From: Enterococcus sp. DIV2402
GTDB taxonomy: Bacteria; Bacillota; Bacilli; Lactobacillales; Enterococcaceae
Assembly (NCBI RefSeq): GCF_017426705.2
Contig: NZ_CP147251.1
Span: 2,518,501 to 2,582,500, forward strand
DNA: 64,000 nt
Direction: 5' to 3'
The position numbers and the translations under genes are program-made. Numbering within the stretch: the first letter of the stretch is position 1; each line of letters opens with the position of its first letter. The notes under the pieces are model-generated. The model had not been told where the DNA came from, did no database searches, and saw only the letters and a list, made by a program, of their open reading frames with translations. Of the stretch, positions 46,393-55,433 are shown one piece after another.

Positions 46393-47598
46393 TTAATACG
46401 CTAGGCGATAAATAAATTCTTTCAAAATTTCTTTGCCGCGTTCTAAATCTTCCGCAGTGGTATACTCATACGGAGAATGTGAAATGCCATTGCGACTTGG
46501 AACAAATAATAACGCTGTTTTGGTCACAAGATTCATGACCTGGGTATCGTGGCCAGCACCACTTGCCATTTTTTCGTAGCTACTATTTTTATCGTGGCAA
46601 ATTTCTTCTAATAATGATAAGAAACCTTCATCCATTTTTTCAGAAGGTTCATTTAACCAGCGTTCTACGATAATCATTGTTTCTTGTTTTGCAACATACG
46701 CCTGTAGTTTTTCTTCAAAGTCATCCAATACCTCTGCATTGATATGACGGACATCAATAGAAAAAACAGCTTTTCCGGGAATAACATTGACTACATTAGG
46801 GCTTAACTGTATTTCTCCAACGGTATATACAAAAGGCTCTCCAATTTGTTGGGCAACATTTTCTAAATAAGTAATCAATTGAATCGCATGTTTGAAAGCA
46901 TCTTTACGCATCGACATAGGAGTTGTTCCTGCATGATTCGCTTCGCCATTAATTGTTACAGTAAATTTCTTTTGAGCCACAATTCCTGTTACAAGTCCAA
47001 TTTGTTTTTGTTTGATTTCTAATACAGGGCCTTGTTCAATATGGATTTCAGCAAAACTGATAGGCATTTGCGCCTTCCCTATCGGAAATTTGGCTTTTAA
47101 CGGTGCCAATGCCTTTTCACGCTCCTCGATAAAAGAGAAACCCTCTCGATCTTGCAGTTGTTTTATATCCGGTAAGGCATCAATCACATTCAATGAACCT
47201 GAGAAATTCATGGGAAAACGACTACCTTCTTCTTCAGAAAAGATCAATACTTGCAAATCATATGTCGGTTGACCATATTGCTCAACCAATTCTTTTACAG
47301 AAACAATCGCTGCTGCGACACCGTATACCCCATCATATTTACCAGCATTTACTACGGAATCAATATGACTACCTAAAGTCACAGCGCCTTCTTTTGTGCC
47401 TTTAATCGTTAAAATACCATTGCCCATTTCATCAATAGCCACATCCATACCTAATTTTTGAGCAAGTCCTAAGAGATAGTCTTGCGCTTGTGTCCAGCTT
47501 TCTTGGTAAACCAACCGCGTGATTTGCGGTACTGGATCATTCGTAAAAGTTGCTATTTTTTCGATGATGTCATGAACCGTTAATTCTGATTGAACCAT
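46393..47598 (-). CDS. M20-family amidohydrolase (N-carbamoyl-amino acid hydrolase/allantoate amidohydrolase type)
   Basis: The 401-residue metallohydrolase has the metal-binding pattern TLGSHIDSVVNAGKYDGVYGV, the catalytic glutamates in FSEEEGSRFP, the dimerisation segment GEANHAGTTPMSMRKDA and the late His in ASGAGHDTQ. This fits the AllC/HyuC family, which releases amino acids from carbamoyl or acyl derivatives. The true substrate is not fixed by context. Confidence 0.88.
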   Translation of the reverse strand: MVQSELTVHDIIEKIATFTNDPVPQITRLVYQESWTQAQDYLLGLAQKLGMDVAIDEMGNGILTIKGTKEGAVTLGSHIDSVVNAGKYDGVYGVAAAIVSVKELVEQYGQPTYDLQVLIFSEEEGSRFPMNFSGSLNVIDALPDIKQLQDREGFSFIEEREKALAPLKAKFPIGKAQMPISFAEIHIEQGPVLEIKQKQIGLVTGIVAQKKFTVTINGEANHAGTTPMSMRKDAFKHAIQLITYLENVAQQIGEPFVYTVGEIQLSPNVVNVIPGKAVFSIDVRHINAEVLDDFEEKLQAYVAKQETMIIVERWLNEPSEKMDEGFLSLLEEICHDKNSSYEKMASGAGHDTQVMNLVTKTALLFVPSRNGISHSPYEYTTAEDLERGKEILKEFIYRLAY

Positions 47599-47640
47599 TT
47601 AATCACATCCTTTTAGCACTAGTATAACGTAAACAAAAGA

Positions 47641-47674
47641 AAAACTCTCAAAAATTTCTTTTCGAGAGTTTTTC
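47641..47674 (-). terminator. Terminator of the efe operon
   Basis: AAAACTCTC (47641-47649) and GAGAGTTTT (47664-47672) pair, ending the minus-strand efeUOB transcript. Confidence 0.75.
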
Positions 47675-47676
47675 CG

Positions 47677-48912
47677 TTAATTCGCAAATAATTGTTGGCC
47701 AAAGTACTCACCTTTTTTTAAGCCTTTTTGGCAAGCATACAAGCCATTACCAATCGGAATTGTGTATTCGTTTAGTTTATCTTTTCTACCCATTAGTTGT
47801 AGCATGGGAATATATTGTTCTTCAGGATTTTGAGTAAACGCAATAAATAACAAACCAGCATCAATAGTACCGGTTATCTCGTCAATCCCATTTTGATAAG
47901 AATACGCCCGCCGATGCATTTTCTTTTTAACATCTTTGGCTAATTTAACATGGGAATCAATCGGCTGTTTAGACAAAATGACCGGTTCAAACTCTTCTTG
48001 ACGCCCATAAGCTGCCCCAGATTCTTTTTTACGTCCAAAGGTATCTTCTTGATCTAATAAACTTGAACGATCCCAAATTTCCAAAAGCATCTTGATTTTC
48101 CGATAACCGAGATAGGTCCCTTCTTGAAACCACGTTGGTTCTGTCTGATCGGCCCACACAACTGCATCATAGCCTGTTTTTGTATCATGTTCAACATTTG
48201 CTGTTCCATCTTTGAAACCAAATAAATTACGAGGTGTTTCGTCTTTGCCACCTTTGATAAATCCGTTTTCTAAAAAACGAACTGTTGCTCGTCCCGAACT
48301 CATTCGAATTAAATTACGCACGGCGTGGAACGCAACTTGCCGATCATCAGAACAAACTTGGAATAAAATATCTCCATCCGACAACTCTGATTGCAACGAA
48401 TCGTGCGCCATCTTAGGCATTGAATTGAGATAAATAGGTTTCTTATCGCGAATGCCAAAACGGTCGACACCATCTTTTTCAAACAAAGACAGACCATAAC
48501 CAATCGTAATCGTTAAATTTTGTGCATTTAAGCCTAAACTATCGCCAGTGTCATTCGGCGGCAATAGCTCATTGTTAGGATTTTCCATGGTTTCACCTTT
48601 AGTAACGGTTTGTGCAAGCATGGTCCAATCTCTTAATAGTTGTTTTACTTCTTTCACAGTGTTTAAGGTCAAATCAAATGCAACAAAATAACCATATTCT
48701 TGTTGCGGGGTAACAATCCCTGCTTGATAGGTTCCAAAAAAATCAACGACTTGCTGTGCATTTGTCTGTTTAGTCGCTTGTTGCAACAAGTCTATTGAAG
48801 TTGTCACGCCAGAAGTAGCCGCAACAATTCCTACACCAGTCAGAGCAGATAATTTTAACATGTCACGCCGAGAAATCTTTTTTTCAAATAACTTGTCTTC
48901 TTTCTTACTCAT
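47677..48912 (-). CDS. efeB: Deferrochelatase/DyP-type peroxidase EfeB, Tat-exported
   Basis: The 411-residue haem protein has a twin-arginine signal (SRRDMLKLSALTGVG) and dye-decolourising peroxidase motifs, including GFKDGTAN (catalytic Asp region) and the haem His/Arg segments. EfeB oxidises Fe(II) or removes iron from haem for import by EfeU. Start at ATG 48912, after AAGGA at 9 bases. The Tat signal agrees with the tatA-tatC genes encoded at 51.7-52.6 kb. Confidence 0.93.
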   Translation of the reverse strand: MSKKEDKLFEKKISRRDMLKLSALTGVGIVAATSGVTTSIDLLQQATKQTNAQQVVDFFGTYQAGIVTPQQEYGYFVAFDLTLNTVKEVKQLLRDWTMLAQTVTKGETMENPNNELLPPNDTGDSLGLNAQNLTITIGYGLSLFEKDGVDRFGIRDKKPIYLNSMPKMAHDSLQSELSDGDILFQVCSDDRQVAFHAVRNLIRMSSGRATVRFLENGFIKGGKDETPRNLFGFKDGTANVEHDTKTGYDAVVWADQTEPTWFQEGTYLGYRKIKMLLEIWDRSSLLDQEDTFGRKKESGAAYGRQEEFEPVILSKQPIDSHVKLAKDVKKKMHRRAYSYQNGIDEITGTIDAGLLFIAFTQNPEEQYIPMLQLMGRKDKLNEYTIPIGNGLYACQKGLKKGEYFGQQLFAN

Positions 48913-48924
48913 TTTTTTCAATCC

Positions 48925-50106
48925 TTAATTAAAAATTGCGCCGGTTTTCGCCATCAATTCAGCTAGTGTTGATAATTCTGTACTGATTTCACGAATCTGT
49001 TCTTTACTCAATTCTGTATAATCCACATAACTATCACCAGATTGATAGGCTGCTAATTTTTCTTCCATTGTGTTGAATTGCGTGTCTAATTGGTTTGCTA
49101 ATTCTTCGTCATTTTCATTCAAGGCAGGAATAATTGCTTGATAAACAACTTTTGAGCCTTCTACGTTAGCTGCTAAATCGGATAAATCGGTATGTGAGTA
49201 GGCTTCTTCTTCCCCAGTAATTTTTGTCGTCGCTGCTTCATTCAGTAATTCCATCGCCCCAGCAACCATTTGTGTTGGTTCCATTTCCAACGTTTTTACT
49301 TGGTCGTCTAATTTTTTAACATCAGCATCTAATTTATCCGCAAATTCTTTCATGCCTTCTGTCGTATTATTTTCCCACAGCGCACGTTCAATTACATGGA
49401 AACCAGTCCAATCGGCTTCAGAGTCAACATCATTAATACGTGCATCAATATCAGGATCTAAATCACCAAAGCTTTCTGCTACTGGTTCAATTCGTTCATA
49501 AAATACACGTGATTTCACATATTCTGTTTTTGCTGCCTCAATGTCATTATTGCGTACCGCATCCGTGAATTTTTTTGTTGCAGTGACTAATAAATCACTT
49601 TGTTCTTGCAAATAGCTTTGATAATTTTGAACTGCTTGATCTAGAACTTCTGATGTTTTTGCTTTTGTTTGTTTGGCATTTTCTAATTTCGTTAATGAGT
49701 CTTCTAAACCAGTAACATTTTCAGCAATCACTTCAAAATCAGGTTTATCGTATTGTGCACCATAAAAGATTGGTGTTTCATATTTTTCGACCGTGCTGTA
49801 TTCTAACGGATAGGCTTTACGAACATCATTTTCAAACGCTAACCAATGTTTGTGCATCGCTTTTGAATTATCAAGTAACGCTTTAGCATCTTGTTTATCT
49901 ACGGCATCTTTAACTGTTGCTAATTCATCACGCATCGTTTGAATTTCTTTTTTTAAGGCTGCGTCATCGACATCGTTTGCAGCAACTTCACTAGTTGTTG
50001 TAGATGTTGCTTGTTCTTCTGTTGAATCAGCAGATTTAGTTGTGGTTCCACATGCACCTAACACCATTGTTGATACGAATAAGATACCTAAAATTTTATT
50101 TTTCAT
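48925..50106 (-). CDS. efeO: Iron-uptake lipoprotein EfeO/EfeM (M75 imelysin-like)
   Basis: The 393-residue lipoprotein has lipobox LGAC (about Cys18) and a Ser/Thr linker, then an M75/imelysin-type helical domain with HxxE-like motifs (KHWLAFEND, DWTGFHVIERALWE, YSHTDLSDLAANVEGS). It lacks the N-terminal cupredoxin of classic EfeO, so it is of the EfeM form. Start at ATG 50106 preceded by AAAGGAG. It lies between efeU and efeB. Confidence 0.92.
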   Translation of the reverse strand: MKNKILGILFVSTMVLGACGTTTKSADSTEEQATSTTTSEVAANDVDDAALKKEIQTMRDELATVKDAVDKQDAKALLDNSKAMHKHWLAFENDVRKAYPLEYSTVEKYETPIFYGAQYDKPDFEVIAENVTGLEDSLTKLENAKQTKAKTSEVLDQAVQNYQSYLQEQSDLLVTATKKFTDAVRNNDIEAAKTEYVKSRVFYERIEPVAESFGDLDPDIDARINDVDSEADWTGFHVIERALWENNTTEGMKEFADKLDADVKKLDDQVKTLEMEPTQMVAGAMELLNEAATTKITGEEEAYSHTDLSDLAANVEGSKVVYQAIIPALNENDEELANQLDTQFNTMEEKLAAYQSGDSYVDYTELSKEQIREISTELSTLAELMAKTGAIFN

Positions 50107-51520
50107 GAGAATTCTCCTTTTTTCTTTGAAGTAGATAGACAATAATAATCCCAATAATTAAGAGTTGCGGGATAAATGAAATCCATGATGGATAGATACT
50201 CAATGCCGTCACAGTTGGTAAATAGGTTTCTACCTGATTTGGCAATTGGTTGGCTAATTGTAAACTATGAATTCCCGAGCCCATAAATTTAATTGCTAAG
50301 TAAAAAATCACTAAACTAGATAATGTGAAGAAAGCTTTTAACGGTAAGCGACGTTCAAAAACAAATAAAACAATCGCAACCACAGCTAATAAAAATGTCC
50401 CCAATAAAAATCCAGCAATCAATTGTTGCATAGAAACTTTTCCTACTAAACCGATAATAAAAATAACAATTTCTAATCCTTCACGAATCACTGCTAGAAA
50501 GGCTAACGCGGCCAACCCTACAACTCCACCAGTCGCAGAATTTTGACTTTTTTCTTTGTAAAAGCTTGTCATTTTTTGTACATCCGATGATTTGTGCATC
50601 CAGATTCCAACAAATACTAGCATTACACTTGAAAAAACACCTGAATAGCCGTTAATCAACTGACTATTAGTCCCAAAGGCAACCACTGATAAAACATAAT
50701 AAACCAATACACCAATCGCTAAACTCGTTAAACCACCTAAAACACTGCCTCCTAGAATCCAACGTTTTGCTTTTTTACTGTTTTCTCGTTGTTTAACAAC
50801 TGAAAGCAATAAACTGATAATCAACATTGCTTCTAAACCTTCGCGAAAAGGAATCATTGCTACATCAATTATCGAATAGTCAGCTGAATCAATCGATGAC
50901 AACTCTTTTTGCATGTCGTCAATGGTTGCTAGAATGGCTTCTTTATTTTTAGTTTCAGCAGCATGTTTTAAATCCAATAAATTTTTTTCTGAATGATCGT
51001 AAATCGCTTGTGAACGACTAACTACATCTCCTTCTACGGATAACCATTCGGAAGCTAATTGCTCGGTTGTCACTTGTACTTCTTCCCAAGATTCCTCTTG
51101 AACCATTGTCTTTAGTTGCACCAACTTATTGATATATGCTCCTAGCGAATGCTCTTGTTGATTCATTGCCACAATAGCTTGTTCCAGAGCAATTAGCTCT
51201 TTTTTAGCTTCAGTTGAATCCTCCAACAATAAGGCAATTGATGCTTGTCCAACTTTTAAATCAATTTGTTGAGCGACAGTGGTATTTTTCTTTTTGGCTG
51301 CTTGCTTTTCCATAGTCCACCACTTTTTTACTTCCTGGTACGTTTGCTCGGCTTTATCAAAATCAGCTTGATCCACCCAAGACAGCGTTTCTTCAATACT
51401 CGCTGTCGGTTGAGCAATATCGAACGCTATTTCGTCAGCACGATGATTTGTCGTAGTCAAAAAAGCAAAAAACAAACTCACACTAAGGAAAATTTGCACA
51501 AGCATTCTTCTCTTGTCCAC
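50096..51520 (-). CDS. efeU: Iron permease EfeU (FTR1 family)
   Basis: The 474-residue protein has a signal peptide, an N-terminal helical extracytoplasmic domain (about 30-215), then seven membrane segments with two REGLE motifs (FREGLEAML and REGLEIVIF), the iron-transport signature of FTR1. The start is GTG 51520 after AGGAGG at 13 bases; the spacing is long. It is first in efeU-efeO-efeB; efeO overlaps its 3' end. Confidence 0.94.
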   Translation of the reverse strand: MDKRRMLVQIFLSVSLFFAFLTTTNHRADEIAFDIAQPTASIEETLSWVDQADFDKAEQTYQEVKKWWTMEKQAAKKKNTTVAQQIDLKVGQASIALLLEDSTEAKKELIALEQAIVAMNQQEHSLGAYINKLVQLKTMVQEESWEEVQVTTEQLASEWLSVEGDVVSRSQAIYDHSEKNLLDLKHAAETKNKEAILATIDDMQKELSSIDSADYSIIDVAMIPFREGLEAMLIISLLLSVVKQRENSKKAKRWILGGSVLGGLTSLAIGVLVYYVLSVVAFGTNSQLINGYSGVFSSVMLVFVGIWMHKSSDVQKMTSFYKEKSQNSATGGVVGLAALAFLAVIREGLEIVIFIIGLVGKVSMQQLIAGFLLGTFLLAVVAIVLFVFERRLPLKAFFTLSSLVIFYLAIKFMGSGIHSLQLANQLPNQVETYLPTVTALSIYPSWISFIPQLLIIGIIIVYLLQRKKENSHEK

Positions 51521-51550
51521 GATGATTTTCTAACCTCCTATCCACCTAAT

Positions 51551-51565
51551 TGAGAATCATTCTCA
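51551..51565. promoter_or_regulatory. Fur box of the efeUOB promoter
   Basis: TGAGAAT-C-ATTCTCA is a perfect 7-1-7 inverted repeat and the classic Fur-box form. It lies at the end of the -10 box of the minus-strand promoter TTGACA (51589-51594), 18 bases, TATCAT (51565-51570), where binding would block transcription. Confidence 0.88.
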
Positions 51566-51594
51566 TGATAATCCTTTAACATTTTATTTGTCAA
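51565..51594 (-). promoter_or_regulatory. Promoter of efeUOB
   Basis: Minus strand TTGACA (51589-51594), 18-base spacer, TATCAT (51565-51570). The Fur box starts at the last base of the -10 element. Confidence 0.75.
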
Positions 51595-51607
51595 CACTTT
51601 TTAATCG

Positions 51608-51636
51608 TTGACATCAAAGTATTTTAGGATTAAAAT
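51608..51636 (+). promoter_or_regulatory. Promoter of tatA-tatC
   Basis: TTGACA (51608-51613), 17 bases, TAAAAT (51631-51636). It faces the efe promoter, 14 bases away. Confidence 0.7.
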
Positions 51637-51645
51637 TTCATTAGT

Positions 51646-51660
51646 TGAGAATGATACTCA
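51646..51660. promoter_or_regulatory. Second Fur box, before tatA
   Basis: TGAGAAT-G-ATACTCA is a 7-1-7 repeat with one mismatched pair. It lies just after the tatA -10 box, near +10, so Fur should repress tatAC together with efeUOB. Confidence 0.78.
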
Positions 51661-51681
51661 TTTAGAAAGAAGGAAATTATC

Positions 51682-51933
51682 ATGGCATTAGGACCAGGAA
51701 GTATTGCATTGATTGTCACTGCAGGTTTAATTGTTTTTGGGCCAAAAAAACTACCTGACTTAGGTCGTTCAGTTGGTGAAACATTACGTGAATTTAAAAA
51801 GGCAACTTCTGGCATGTTGAGTGACGAGGAAAAAATAGCGTCCAAACAAACATATCAATTGAAGCGAAATTCTACGAAAAAAACAGCCCACTATGTTGTA
51901 AAAAAATCAGAGAATCATGATTTAAAACAATGA
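51682..51933 (+). CDS. tatA: Twin-arginine translocase subunit TatA
   Basis: The 83-residue protein has one N-terminal membrane segment ([21 protein letters not shown]) and the hinge [21 protein letters not shown] with an amphipathic helix. With TatC it forms the Tat translocon for folded proteins. It is divergent from efeUOB and its stop overlaps the start of tatC (ATGA). Confidence 0.95.
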   Translation: MALGPGSIALIVTAGLIVFGPKKLPDLGRSVGETLREFKKATSGMLSDEEKIASKQTYQLKRNSTKKTAHYVVKKSENHDLKQ

Positions 51934-52628
51934 CCATTCTTGAACATCTCGCAGAATTACGGGGACGATTGATTCAAGTTGCTTGTTTCTTTTTTATCGG
52001 ATTTTTTGGAGCTTTTTTCTTTATCAATCCAACTCTCGTTCATTATTTAAAAGCACAAATTCCCTTTTCTTTAACGTTATATACGCTACGAATTACAGAA
52101 GGGTTAGAATTATCTTTTGAATTGGCGGCTCTTTTAAGCACGATGTTCATTTTTCCCATTATTTTATGGAATATTTGGGCCTATATAAAACCTGGCTTAT
52201 ATCCTGAGGAACAACAGCTTGGCAAAAAATATTTTCCCTATATTTTGTTTCTATTCATCATCGGAATTGTATTTGGATATTTCGTAGTTTTTCCTGTTAC
52301 AGTTGAAGCAATGTTACATTTTTCAATTAATCTAGGACTTACACCACTGATTACCTTAAAAGATTATGTCTTACTACTAGTGAAACTAGTATTTTCATTT
52401 GGTGTCTTGTTTCAGTTACCAGTTTTATTAGTATTGCTAGCAAAAACGGGACTAATCACCTCCCTATTTATGAAGAAAAAGCGAAAATATGCCTATTTTA
52501 TTATTTTAGTCATCGCAGGTATTTTAGCACCACCAGAATTGACTTCTCACCTCGCAATGACCTTACCACTCATTGGCCTATATGAATTGAGTGGCATTCT
52601 TGTACAAAAAATGGAAAAAGACTCGTAG
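51930..52628 (+). CDS. tatC: Twin-arginine translocase subunit TatC
   Basis: The 232-residue protein has six membrane segments and starts [20 protein letters not shown], the TatC signature that includes the signal-binding Glu. It recognises the twin-arginine signal of EfeB. The stop lies inside the terminator hairpin. Confidence 0.95.
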   Translation: MTILEHLAELRGRLIQVACFFFIGFFGAFFFINPTLVHYLKAQIPFSLTLYTLRITEGLELSFELAALLSTMFIFPIILWNIWAYIKPGLYPEEQQLGKKYFPYILFLFIIGIVFGYFVVFPVTVEAMLHFSINLGLTPLITLKDYVLLLVKLVFSFGVLFQLPVLLVLLAKTGLITSLFMKKKRKYAYFIILVIAGILAPPELTSHLAMTLPLIGLYELSGILVQKMEKDS

Positions 52629-52656
52629 TTTCGTGAATGAAACTACGAGTCTTTTA
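52618..52656. terminator. Terminator of tatAC
   Basis: A perfect 13-bp stem (52620-52632 with 52639-52651, loop of 6) is followed by TTTTATTT. It overlaps the end of tatC. Confidence 0.88.
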
Positions 52657-52657
52657 T

Positions 52658-53848
52658 TTATGCATTTTCCGATGCTCCTGATACTGCGTCAACGTCACCA
52701 TCTTGATGATCATTAACCGTAGCGCTTGTTGCAGCATCTACATCACCAACTAATTTTTGACCCGTTTGTTGTAAATACCAATCAATCGTTGGTTTTAAAT
52801 CCCAAATATATTCATTGATACCAACATAATTCCCTTCGTCATCATGAATTGCTTGGTAATTGTGGACCACATATTTATCTGGACCATGTGTTGGTACATG
52901 AACTTTTACGCAATCTTGTGCGCCTGAACGTAGTTGTTGGATGACCCATTCCACACCTTTATAAACACGTTCTGGATGGCACTTAGCTAACGGGTTACCA
53001 ACTTGGCCTGGCGTACGAGACGCCAGCATATCTTCTGCTTCTTTTGTATAATTGTAATATAAGAATTGATTATTATTGTCGGCATAAGTCAATTCCATCG
53101 GCATAGAGGAAAGGAAATAATTTAATTGATCTACAGTTAATAAGCCACGATTCAATTTCACATACTCGCTACCTTCTGCGGGTTGAACAATTTCTGATGC
53201 TTGTTCTAGCCAATCATCAGCATACATATCGACACCTTCAACCGTCGTATCAACGGTGCCTGTAGCGAATAAATCTTCTGGTTCTGCCACTGGTGCTCCT
53301 TGTACTACTGTTACAACATTAATAAATTGAATGAATTTTTCTAACGTTGTTTGTAAAAAATCAACGGTACGTTTTTCTTTTAACTCACCTTTTTCATCAA
53401 AAGCTTCTTTAACTTTGCCTAATAAAAATTCATTTCCTGGCATCACCATTGCATTCACACCCGGTGCATCCAAAATTTGGCGTAAATGAAGCTGCGCACG
53501 AGAGGAGCCTTGATCGTAATAGGAAGCTCCTACAATCATCACAGGTTTATTTTCTAGTGGATGAATTTTGAATGATAACCACTCTAAAACACTCTTCAAC
53601 GCTGCTGGAATAGTATGATTATGTTCTGGTGTCGCGATAATAACGCCATCTGCTTGCAAAATTTTATTACTTAGTTTTTGAATTGGGGCACTATTGGTTT
53701 GATCGTCACTTTGGTTAAATAATGGGATATCTTTAATTTCTAATACTTCTAATTCAAATAGATTCCCAAAATGTTTTTTGATATACGTTAATAACTTTCG
53801 ATTATACGATAATTCCGCATTTGATCCGACAATACCTACTAATTTCAT
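52658..53848 (-). CDS. NADPH-dependent FMN reductase-PAS fusion with C-terminal flavinylation tags
   Basis: The 396-residue protein has an N-terminal flavodoxin-fold FMN reductase (about 1-185; [43 protein letters not shown]), a linker, a PAS_10-like domain (about 270-360; [41 protein letters not shown]) and a 30-residue Asp/Gly-rich tail. The tail holds D371-A-A-T-S-A-T377 and D387-A-V-S-G-A-S393, which resemble the ApbE motif D-x-x-(S/T)-G/S-A-T/S. It has no signal peptide. It lies in one transcript with a second reductase and apbE. Confidence 0.82.
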   Translation of the reverse strand: MKLVGIVGSNAELSYNRKLLTYIKKHFGNLFELEVLEIKDIPLFNQSDDQTNSAPIQKLSNKILQADGVIIATPEHNHTIPAALKSVLEWLSFKIHPLENKPVMIVGASYYDQGSSRAQLHLRQILDAPGVNAMVMPGNEFLLGKVKEAFDEKGELKEKRTVDFLQTTLEKFIQFINVVTVVQGAPVAEPEDLFATGTVDTTVEGVDMYADDWLEQASEIVQPAEGSEYVKLNRGLLTVDQLNYFLSSMPMELTYADNNNQFLYYNYTKEAEDMLASRTPGQVGNPLAKCHPERVYKGVEWVIQQLRSGAQDCVKVHVPTHGPDKYVVHNYQAIHDDEGNYVGINEYIWDLKPTIDWYLQQTGQKLVGDVDAATSATVNDHQDGDVDAVSGASENA

Positions 53849-53862
53849 ATTGATTCACTCCT

Positions 53863-54471
53863 TTATACTTCTTCCCAAGAAAAGTTTTCTGCTGCTTTTT
53901 TGTTCATCTCATGTGCATGGGTTAATTGCTTCATAATTTCGACAAAAACTAAGAAATCAGTAAATAATCCTTCTAATTGCTCAATTTGTTCAGGATTTTT
54001 CAATTTGTTTTCATCGTCAAATGCTTGCAAAGAATGGCTTAACAAAAATTCTGAACTTGGCATGATACGTGCCTTTAATTCTGGAGCATCTAAAATTTGA
54101 CGTAAGTGCATTTGAGCGCGTGAAGAACCTAATGTACCATATGAAGCACCTGTGATCATGACAGGTTTATCGACAAACGGATAAATTCCATACGACAGCC
54201 AACTTAATGCATTCATCAAAGATGCAGGTACTGCATGATCGTATTCAGGTGTACTGATAATTACGCCATCCGCCGCTTCAATTTTATCTGCTAATTGTTG
54301 CACGGTTTCAGGAACCTGAATTTCTGCTGGTTTATTAAAAATTGGAATGTCTTTAATCTCGACAATTTCAATTTCTGCTTTATCAGCAAAATGTTTCTGC
54401 ATAAAATGTAATAACTGACGATTTGTTGAATGTTCTGAGTTTGTGCCAACGAGGCCAATAAGTTTAACCAT
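53863..54471 (-). CDS. NADPH-dependent FMN reductase
   Basis: The 202-residue protein is a stand-alone flavodoxin-fold reductase: LIGLVGTNSEHSTNRQLL, STPEYDHAVPASLMNALSWL, and GASYGTLGSSRAQMHLRQIL. It matches the N-terminal half of the neighbouring fusion protein throughout, so the two arose by duplication. It is 14 bases before that gene and 20 after apbE. No flavinylation tag is seen here. Confidence 0.9.
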   Translation of the reverse strand: MVKLIGLVGTNSEHSTNRQLLHFMQKHFADKAEIEIVEIKDIPIFNKPAEIQVPETVQQLADKIEAADGVIISTPEYDHAVPASLMNALSWLSYGIYPFVDKPVMITGASYGTLGSSRAQMHLRQILDAPELKARIMPSSEFLLSHSLQAFDDENKLKNPEQIEQLEGLFTDFLVFVEIMKQLTHAHEMNKKAAENFSWEEV

Positions 54472-54491
54472 GTAATAACTTCCTTCCTTTT

Positions 54492-55415
54492 TTATAAATA
54501 TTTTTCAATCCCGTTTGAATACAGGATGTGTTGATTTTTAGTAATAATGATGCCATCTATAGTGGGTAATTGATTTAGTTCACTCAAAATGTCTGCTGCT
54601 GTTTTTCCGAATAAACGTGTTGTCCAAATTTCACCATCCAAGGAAATCTTAGAGACAATTGTCAAACTCACCACATCCGTTTCAGCAGGATAACCTGTTT
54701 TGGGATCTAAAATATGATGATATGTTTTGCCATCTTGCTCTAATTGCCGTTCATAGATTCCTGAAGTCACAATCGAACAATCTTTCACTTTTAAAGTCAG
54801 TGCATATTGATTTCGTGCTGCAAAAGGGTTTTGTACGCCAATTTTAAAATAGCCTGCTCTTCTCGTTGGACAAGTACCAAAAACGACTAAATTTCCCCCA
54901 AGATTGATAATTCCTGATTGTGCACCTTGTTCTTTAAAATATTGAACCAATAAATCAGCAAAATAACCTTTTGCTAAAGCCCCTAAGTCAATCGCCATCC
55001 CTTTTTCTGTTAAATAAACTGTTTGATGTTCTTCATCAAGCTGAATATGATGCGGATTGGTTTTTCGTAACAAAGCTTGAATATCATTAGTTGTTGGGAT
55101 ATGTGCATCATCAAAACCGATGCGCCAGCTTTGCACTAAAGGACCAATCGCAATATTTAAGCGGCTACTGGAGGCACAGCTATGATGCGTACCAACTTTG
55201 ATTAATTCATATAATTGTGGATGAACTTTTACAGGTTCAATACCTGCACATTGATTCACAAATGTTAGTTCAGAAGCCATGGAATTCGCACTAAAGCGTT
55301 CTTCATAAATTTTTAGTCGTTGATCAGCCTCTTCTAAAAGTGGTTCTGGGTTTGCGTGATTGATTGTTAATTGAATAATCGTTCCCATGCGCCGAATGAT
55401 TTTCGTTTTCTGCAT
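54492..55415 (-). CDS. apbE: FAD:protein FMN transferase ApbE, cytosolic type
   Basis: The 307-residue protein has the ApbE motifs AIDLGALAKGYFADLLVQYF, GIINLGGNLVVFG and HHILDPKTGYPAE, and the late Asp/Thr metal site (LDGEIWTTRLFG). It transfers FMN from FAD to Thr/Ser of target proteins. It has no signal peptide or lipobox, so it should act in the cytosol, as its likely target next door does. It is 19 bases from the end of the regulator gene. Confidence 0.93.
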   Translation of the reverse strand: MQKTKIIRRMGTIIQLTINHANPEPLLEEADQRLKIYEERFSANSMASELTFVNQCAGIEPVKVHPQLYELIKVGTHHSCASSSRLNIAIGPLVQSWRIGFDDAHIPTTNDIQALLRKTNPHHIQLDEEHQTVYLTEKGMAIDLGALAKGYFADLLVQYFKEQGAQSGIINLGGNLVVFGTCPTRRAGYFKIGVQNPFAARNQYALTLKVKDCSIVTSGIYERQLEQDGKTYHHILDPKTGYPAETDVVSLTIVSKISLDGEIWTTRLFGKTAADILSELNQLPTIDGIIITKNQHILYSNGIEKYL

Positions 55416-55433
55416 GTTTTCGCCTCCTTCAAT

